This document shows, in pieces, positions 56,991 to 64,000 of a DNA stretch of 64,000 bases. The notes under the pieces were generated by a model, which saw only the letters and a program-made list of their open reading frames with translations, had not been told where the DNA came from and did no database searches. Each line of letters starts with the position of its first letter. The first letter of the stretch is position 1. The position numbers were made by a program, and so were the translations under genes. This DNA is from Hymenoscyphus infarciens (lineage: Eukaryota; Ascomycota; Leotiomycetes; Helotiales; Helotiaceae): contig LLCB01000198.1 in the NCBI GenBank assembly GCA_001414345.1, positions 47,366 through 111,365 on the forward strand. The letters run 5' to 3'.

Positions 56991-59328
56991 ATAATAAGAA
57001 GCCACCCTTATATAGGTCTAGAAGGTATAAAGCGTAGCTTACTACTTTCCGTATATAAACTTTTTAATATATCGAGAAAAGAGGAATTATTCTTTAGAGA
57101 GTAAATCAGATACTAGTACTAGCTAAATATTACTAGAACTAGCTTTAAAGTTTTAGATTTAATAAATAATAAGTTATAATTTTTTATATCTACTACGTGT
57201 CTTATATACTAATTCCCTACTAGACAACTATATAATTATAATAAGAAAAACTCTCGAAAAATAAATTAATAGTTATAAAAAGCTAAAAAAGAGAGACTAA
57301 GTATAAGAGAAAGCTATTACTAATAAGAGAGAAAATTCCACCTAAATCGTAAAAGAATATATTAAACGCTTTCTAATACTAGAGAGTAAATCTAATACTT
57401 AATTATCCCTTTTAGTATTAGAATCTTTAATTTTAATAATAATAGCTAGAATCTTAGCCTTAGAAGATACTAGAGTATAGATATAAGACTTCTTTAGTAG
57501 TAATACTACTATATCTTTCTTAAGGTTCTTCTATTAATACTTTCTCTTTAACTTATAAACTTATAACTATCTAATAAGTTAGTTAGACTTAATAAAAGGA
57601 AGTTACTCGATTATCTACTTTATTAGACTTAATTATATTAATAATATCTAACCTAGTATTAGTATAGAATTTCTTAAGCTATAGATATTAGTATTAGCTT
57701 ATTTTAGCTATTAATTAATTAAAGCTTACTACTATAATACTATATTAGATCTAGGTCTCTTATAAAGTCTCCTTATAGTTATTAGTAAGAGTAGATAATT
57801 ATTCCTTTTATTACTCGATCTTATAAAGAGAGATTATAAGGTCCTCTTATTTATATACTTAAGCTTTTAATTTATTAGAGATAGTAAATAGTTTATTAAA
57901 TCTAGCTTATAATTTAATAAGGAATAATTTATATAGGAATTACTACTACTAAATAATACTCTTTATAAAGAAGAACTACTTATTCTTATTAACACGTCTA
58001 TATTATTTATCTATACTATTAAAGCTTATACTAAAGTTAGTTTAGCCTAACTTTAAAAGGATCTCTTAAAAGAGTTCTTTATTATTAACTGATAACATTT
58101 CTATAATAATAATAGCTATTAGTTAATTAATATCTAGTAAATAGTAACTATAATAGTAAACCTACTTAGATAAAGCTAGATAGATTATAAGAGAGAGAAG
58201 GATAAAAAGCTAATAATAGAGCTTAGAGAGAATTATAAGAGTACAAATATAATAATAGTAGAGCTTAGATATAAGCTTACCTAGATAGAAGTATAAGCGT
58301 AAAAGGTAATAATAATAGAGTTAAGATAGAATTATAGAAGCGTCTTAATATAGAATAGAAAAGGTAGTAAGTAGAAGATATAATAATAGATTTTAGTACT
58401 AAGTAATTATAAATATACTTAATAGAAAGAGGAGTTATAAGAATATTAAAGGATATAGAAGGAGTTATATAATTAAGAGAAAGAGGTGTCGAGTTAAAGG
58501 TAAGTTAAAGAGTTAGAAAGAGTAGCTGTTAGTAGAGAAAAGTAGAACCTAGTAAATAATTTATAATAGTTCTTAAGATTATATATTTAGATTTAGTACT
58601 CTAAAATAGCTATATAGCTATATTTAACATTGTTTAAATCCTTATATTTAAAAAAATAAAAACCTAAGCTTATACTTTAAAAGAGAAGTCTATCTAAAAA
58701 CAAAAAGTAGAATAAGAATAATATTAATAGTATTAATTATCTCTTTAAATTTAGAGTTAAGAATTTTTTAAGAGTTAAAGCACTTAAGATATAGTAGAGA
58801 GCTTTTAGATACCTAGCTTTTAGCTAGAATTAGTAATTCTTAAAAGTAAGGTATTCTTAAAAATTCTCTTTACTAGTATAGAGTAAATAGATTATTAAAA
58901 TTAATAATCTTTATTATATATAAGCTATCTATAGTTAAAGTATATACTAATTCCTATTTATTTATATTAAATCTAGGTTCTTCTAGCTAGTATATAGCTA
59001 TAACTAAGTAAAGAATCTTATATATCTATTAAATTAAGTCTCTTCTAAACTAAAGAGTCTTATCTCTCTTACTAGAGTAAGGTTATTAATATAATACTAA
59101 AGTAACTTAAATAATTGTTAAGAGAATTTATAATAGAAAATTATTATAGTTATAAGTAAGAGAGGTAAAGTAAAACAGTACTAGCTATAACCGATGTTTT
59201 AAAAAATTAAGAGTCGAGAAGTAAGCTAGGGATTAGACACCTAAGGTATAGAGATATATTATAATTTATAGTACTTTTATTAAATTCTAATAAAAGATAA
59301 ATACTAAAAAAGAAAAACGCTAAATAAA

Positions 59329-59412
59329 AAAGCTACTAAAGGAAAAAGCTATTAAAGGAAAAAGCTACTAAAGGAAAAAGCTAAAAGAAAAAGCTAAAAG
59401 AAAAAGCTAAGA
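59329..59412. repeat. Short tandem repeat aaaaagct(a/t)...
   Basis: Units aaaaagctactaaagg (16 bp, three copies) pass into aaaaagctaaaag (13 bp). Confidence 0.75.
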
Positions 59413-62374
59413 CTAAAAATTTTATAAAAGAGAAGCAACTAATAGTTAAGTTCTAAAACAACTTTACTAGGTAATAAGTAATACCTTACTAAGAAGAAAG
59501 ATAAACTCTCTATAAAATATAGCTTACTTATTAAAAAGCCTCTCTAATAATAACCTAATAAATTCATTAACCGAACCTAGGTAGTAGTAGAGGTAGACCT
59601 ATACTTAGCTCTATACTAGGTTCCTTAGATAGATTAGAGAGGGATTTATAAGGTTAATAATAGTATTTAGATAGATTAGAGCGAAATTAGCTAGTCTAAT
59701 AAGAGTAAAATATAAGAGATATTAGAGTTTTAAGTATATTAGGTATACTAGACGTATAAATAGATATAGAAGGTATATATATAGCTAAATTACTTATACT
59801 ACCTCTTAGAGTTTGTTTACCTCTTTTACTAGTACTCTTAATAAAGATATTATCTCTAGATATAGATAATATACCTTTTAAAGATTACTTATTAGAAGTT
59901 AAAATAATATTTATAACAAGTTCTACTAGAACCTTAGATAGGATCTTATTAATATATTATTAGAATTTAATAGCTTAGTTAAGAATATACTAATATTTTT
60001 AATAGAAATTAATAATACTAGCTTTAGTCTTAAGGTTAAATTTAAAGAGGTCTATTTTATAGAAAATAGATAAAAGGTCTTTAAGACCTCTTAGAATCTT
60101 ATAAGAGAGCTATTCTATCTCTCCTTTCTAATAAATAGAAATTAAAGCCTTCTTTAATAATATATAGATACTAAATATCATACTCTTATAAAATATATAA
60201 AGTAGTTTTTAAAAAGACTTAGAGTATCTTTATAGCTATAATATAAACTTAGCTTTATAATAAGTAGTAGTAGTACTAGCCTTTTAATATTATAAGACTT
60301 CGTCTAGTTATTAAGATAAATCGAACGTTTTCTACTCTTTGTTTAAGAATATAAGAAGAACATCTACTATATATATCTAAGCCTTAATATTAGTATAATT
60401 TAATACCTTCTAACCGTGCTTAGAGAAAGTGTTAAGCCGATATCCTAGAGTAACGTTACACTTTAGGATATAAGCCTTTAGTAGATAGACTTTAATACTT
60501 AGATCCTATCTAGTTAAGAGACGTTTTAGAAGTACTCTATCTTTATTAACCTATAATTAATTAAGAATATAATTAATACTATCTTATCTTAGATACTTTT
60601 TAATAGCCTTAAGTCTATCTAAGATATAAAGCTATTATTTATTAAGAAGAATTAATTACTTACTTTTATAAAGTATTATTACTTTATTATATTAAGAGCC
60701 CTTATTAAGTTCTATTCTAACTTCTTTTATAAAACCTAGTAATATATCCTATAAAAGTAATCTTATAAAAATACTATTAACATACTTCCTAGCTTATCTT
60801 ATCTCCTTACTATAATAGACCTTATTTCTCCTATCTTTAGTAGATAGTATACTATTTTATTTTAAATATTCGTCGTTATTCAACTAAGTTATAGATAAGC
60901 TATAAACAGAAGAGCCTACTATTATTTATAAAGGCTCTAGAAGATAGTTAGAAAGGTAAGAGAGAAGTAAAACAGCCTAGGAACATATAAGAGGGTCGTT
61001 TATAATAGATTTCGTTAGTGTTTACTTACTTAGTTTAGAGAGGTTATCGCTTATAAGAGCCTATATCTTTTATTTAGTTAACTAATTAATAAAGAAAGAT
61101 TATAAACACTTATATATATATATATACTAAGGTTTACTACTAATTTTAATAGAAGTAAGATACTCTCTTAATATAGTATTAATAAAGAAGGTCTAATAAA
61201 TAAATCAGGTTTAGGTTAAGATAAGAGGAGTAGTTATTACCCTAGCTTAGATTAGAGGTTTAGATTATTAATAATATAGCCGGTCTTCTATAAAAGGAGT
61301 ATATAATAGTAGTTTAAGTAAGGTTAAAGGTTATTCTTAGAAGCGTTGAAAAGAGGAGTACGTTATTTACCTTTAATAGAGTTAGTATAGTAGATGTCTA
61401 TAGTAACTTTAGTATATAAGATACCTATAGCGACTTTAGTAAAGGTATAGTTTAAGGTATACGAGGAGCCTAGGATACCTTCTATACGCTTATATTCTAG
61501 AGAGTTAATACTACTTAGTATAAGGTTATTTATAGCTTAGAATTCTAGGTTAAGATTAATTAGTATAAAGGTTCGATTAAGTAACTTATTATTATAAGAG
61601 TCGAAGTTAAAAGAGTTAAAGTTAAGAGAGTTATAAGAGAAGTTAAAATTATAAAAGTAAAAGATAGAGGAAGTATAAGAGTCCTTAGAAGGTATTATAC
61701 TAAAAAGAGAATCCTAAGAAGTAGAGAAACCTTATAATAGATTAAGAGGAGTATAATTAAAGAAGTTACGTTTAATAAAGTAAGATATAATAGAGTATTA
61801 AAAAGTATAATAGTAAGGTTAAAACTATAATAGCCTTAGTTCTTAAAATATACTCCTATTAATACTACTATTATCTAACCCTCTATTTAACCTTATATTA
61901 TTATACCCTCTTATATTTAAATTTTTACTACTAAGACTACTAAGAGCTTATATTTTCTTCCTATTATTCTTAGTTTATATATACTCTCTAAAACTAAGTA
62001 GTTTAAAACAACAAAGTTAATAAGAGTTAAGAGCAGGTCTCTATATAAAATAATTAGTAAAGCTTCTAAAAAGCTAGCAGATAGTATTTTAACCTTCCTA
62101 TACTTGTTCTTCCTTATAGCATCGGTATACTATTAGACATAGTCTATTAAGTTATCTATATATAGAGGCCTAGTATTACTCTAGTACTAAGATAATAGTT
62201 AAACTCTTATACTATCTATTTTAACAGGTTCTAAGATAATTAATATAGTCTTCTATAAATAAAAGAAGTTATATCTAAGTAGAATTTATAATACGTTCTA
62301 TAGTGTAAAGAGGTTATATATATTATTATAAATACCCTAGTATCTAGTATACGTTCTCTAAAATTATCTAGATT

Positions 62375-62447
62375 TGATTATCTAGCTTTAATTATCTAGC
62401 TTTAATTATCTAGCTTTAATTATCTAGCTTTAATTATCTAACTTTAA
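62375..62447. repeat. 14-bp tandem repeat tatctagctttaat
   Basis: Five consecutive units, the last one altered to tatctaactttaag. Confidence 0.85.
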
Positions 62448-63705
62448 GTGTCTAAATCTTAGAAGCTAGAGGAAGTAAAAAGGTTTTATAAATCTATTTT
62501 AATAGTATTATATTAATTCTAGTATTATTAATATTAGATTAGAATAATAGAGAGTAATATAGTAAGGATTTCTAGTACTCGAATACACCTACTAGCTAGG
62601 CCTTACTTAAAAGTTATAAATTAAACTTAAATTACTAGAAAATAATAATTTACTATTAAATCTATAGAAATATATATCTATTAGTCTACTTATATTTACT
62701 ATTTCTACTATAGTCTTAATCATAGGCGAACTAAGTAATAAACTATAAGTAGATTTTAATATAAGGTTATCTACTATAGAGTATAGGTCGTCTTAGGTAA
62801 TATATTATACTCTTAGATCTATAATATACTATTAAGACTTAAAAAAGAGTAATATTCTTATCTTCTTTAATCTATTATAGTAACCCTTTATATATAAAAG
62901 ATACTCTTATCTTTTCCTCTTATAATCTTCTATTCTTTTTCGCTTCCTATTATACTTAAACTAAGGTAAATTAGCTAAGGGGATTTAAGCGTCTTTAGTA
63001 GCTTTAAGAGTATTATTAATTAAGAACAAGTTACTCTTATTCTTAAAGCATTCTTAATTATAGAAAATCCTTTTCTAATTTAGCTTAAATATCTATAATA
63101 GTTAATATAGCCTAAACGTCCTCTTAAGCCTTTAGTATAATACTAATAGCTAGAAGAATTTATTACTATAATAGCTATAAGAGAGTAGGTAATATACTTA
63201 GCTAAAGTAGCTACTATAGTATAACTCTAAGTTCCCTAAGAATTATAGTTAATTATTATATAGTAGATTATAAAGCTAGAGAGAGAGGAGATAGTAGGTT
63301 ATCTATATAATAATTAAATATATGTCTAAAATTCTAGAGAAATACTTATAATATTAGTAAGAATAATATTAGAGAAGGGAGTATCGGTTCCGTTGGTTTT
63401 TATAATAATATTTAAGATAATATTATCTTTATAAGAGAGAAAGATTATAGTTTAATATTTAATAATATAGTATTTAAAAAAATAGTTTTAGATATTAATC
63501 TCTAGTATTAGTAAGAACGTTTTTAAAAGAAAGGGCGATAATAAGTTATAACTAGAGATAGAATCGAATTATAGAGTCTTTAAGAAGAAAGAGCTATAGA
63601 GAATATACCTATTATAGTAATAAGAATTAATAATATATATAATTTATATTAGTTAAGAAGCTAGGAAAAAAAGGTATAAAAGCATTAGATATAGAGTAAA
63701 GGAGA

Positions 63706-64000
63706 GACTTAAATTTTAAGTTCTAATATTAGAACTTATAATATATACTAGACTTAAGTTATAAGTTCTAATATTAGAATTTAAGATATATTAGACTTAA
63801 GTTATAAGTTCTAATATTAGAACTTAAGATATATACTAGACTTAAGTTATAAGTTCTAATATTAGAACTTATAATATCTACTAGACCTAGGTTATAAGTT
63901 CTAATATTAGAACTTAAGATATATACTAGACTTAAGTTATAAGTTCTACTATTAGAACTTTAGATACTTAGTAGACTTAAGTTAAAAGTTCTAATATTAG
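63706..64000. repeat. 45-bp minisatellite with an internal perfect palindrome
   Basis: Unit starts at 63707, 63752, 63795, 63840, 63885, 63930 and 63975. The period is 45 bp except one 43-bp unit. Most units hold AAGTTCTAAT/ATTAGAACTT or a close variant. The array runs off the right end of the window. Confidence 0.9.

Larger units (their letters stand above)
56991..63705. repeat. RIP-saturated AT-rich block, identity unresolved
   Basis: CA/TG-depleted throughout. A plus frame at about 58150-58570 gives Glu/Lys/Gln-rich coiled-coil-like text (RVKELERVAVSREKQNLV if TAA/TAG are restored to Gln). Other patches near 59750-61900 have moderate GC. No LTR pair or polymerase motif was found. It is probably one or more old transposons. 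Confidence 0.5.

Noticed and set aside
62375..64000. CRISPR-like regular repeats
   Set aside because: The repeats are contiguous tandem units without unique spacers, in a eukaryotic RIP-degraded block.

Overview
The window comes from the nuclear genome of a filamentous ascomycete (Pezizomycotina). The evidence is short GT-AG introns with CTRAY-type branch points, a recognisable Skt5/Chs4-type chitin synthase activator and Cbp4 assembly factor, and extreme repeat-induced point mutation (RIP). Placement in Leotiomycetes is only an impression from protein resemblance. The DNA alternates between gene islands of normal composition (about 1-1850, 20060-29338, 37274-42830, 43267-44900 in patches, 55926-56990) and AT-rich blocks in which CpA and TpG dinucleotides are almost absent.

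Gene islands. At 243-1330 lies a frameshifted pseudogene of a fungal multigene family. At 20370-21442 is an intact member of that family, convergent with CBP4 (22188-22884, minus). CBP4 is divergent from SKT5/CHS4 (24743-28122, plus, 1,084 residues, C-terminal CaaX box). At 39012-40127 and 41051-42432 are two tandem members of the same family; the first has an in-frame TGA before a conserved tail. All four family members share a GD-x-L-[YF] type C-terminal motif, and all have a phase-2 intron at the same place.

Repeat blocks. Block 1 (1860-20060) holds a small LTR element (3354-4605), a Tad-like LINE (minus) split by a complete Ty3/Gypsy chromovirus (9669-17744, minus), flanking inverted repeats and an AT satellite. 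Block 2 is one complete Ty1/Copia element (29339-37273, plus). Block 3 (43259-55930) has a non-autonomous hAT MITE, then two head-to-tail copies of an unclassified element bounded by ATTTA: a 401-bp deletion derivative and a 10.7-kb copy. The large copy contains two nested LTR insertions (46698-48933 and 51954-55505). Block 4 (56990-64000) is RIP-saturated DNA ending in a 45-bp palindrome-bearing minisatellite that runs off the window.

No CRISPR arrays, rRNA or convincing tRNA genes were seen. The intact host genes are housekeeping (respiratory complex III assembly, chitin synthase III activation) plus the uncharacterised family. The least explained structures are the ATTTA-bounded tandem element, the three size classes of one LTR family, and the extra non-pol segments in the Gypsy and Copia elements.
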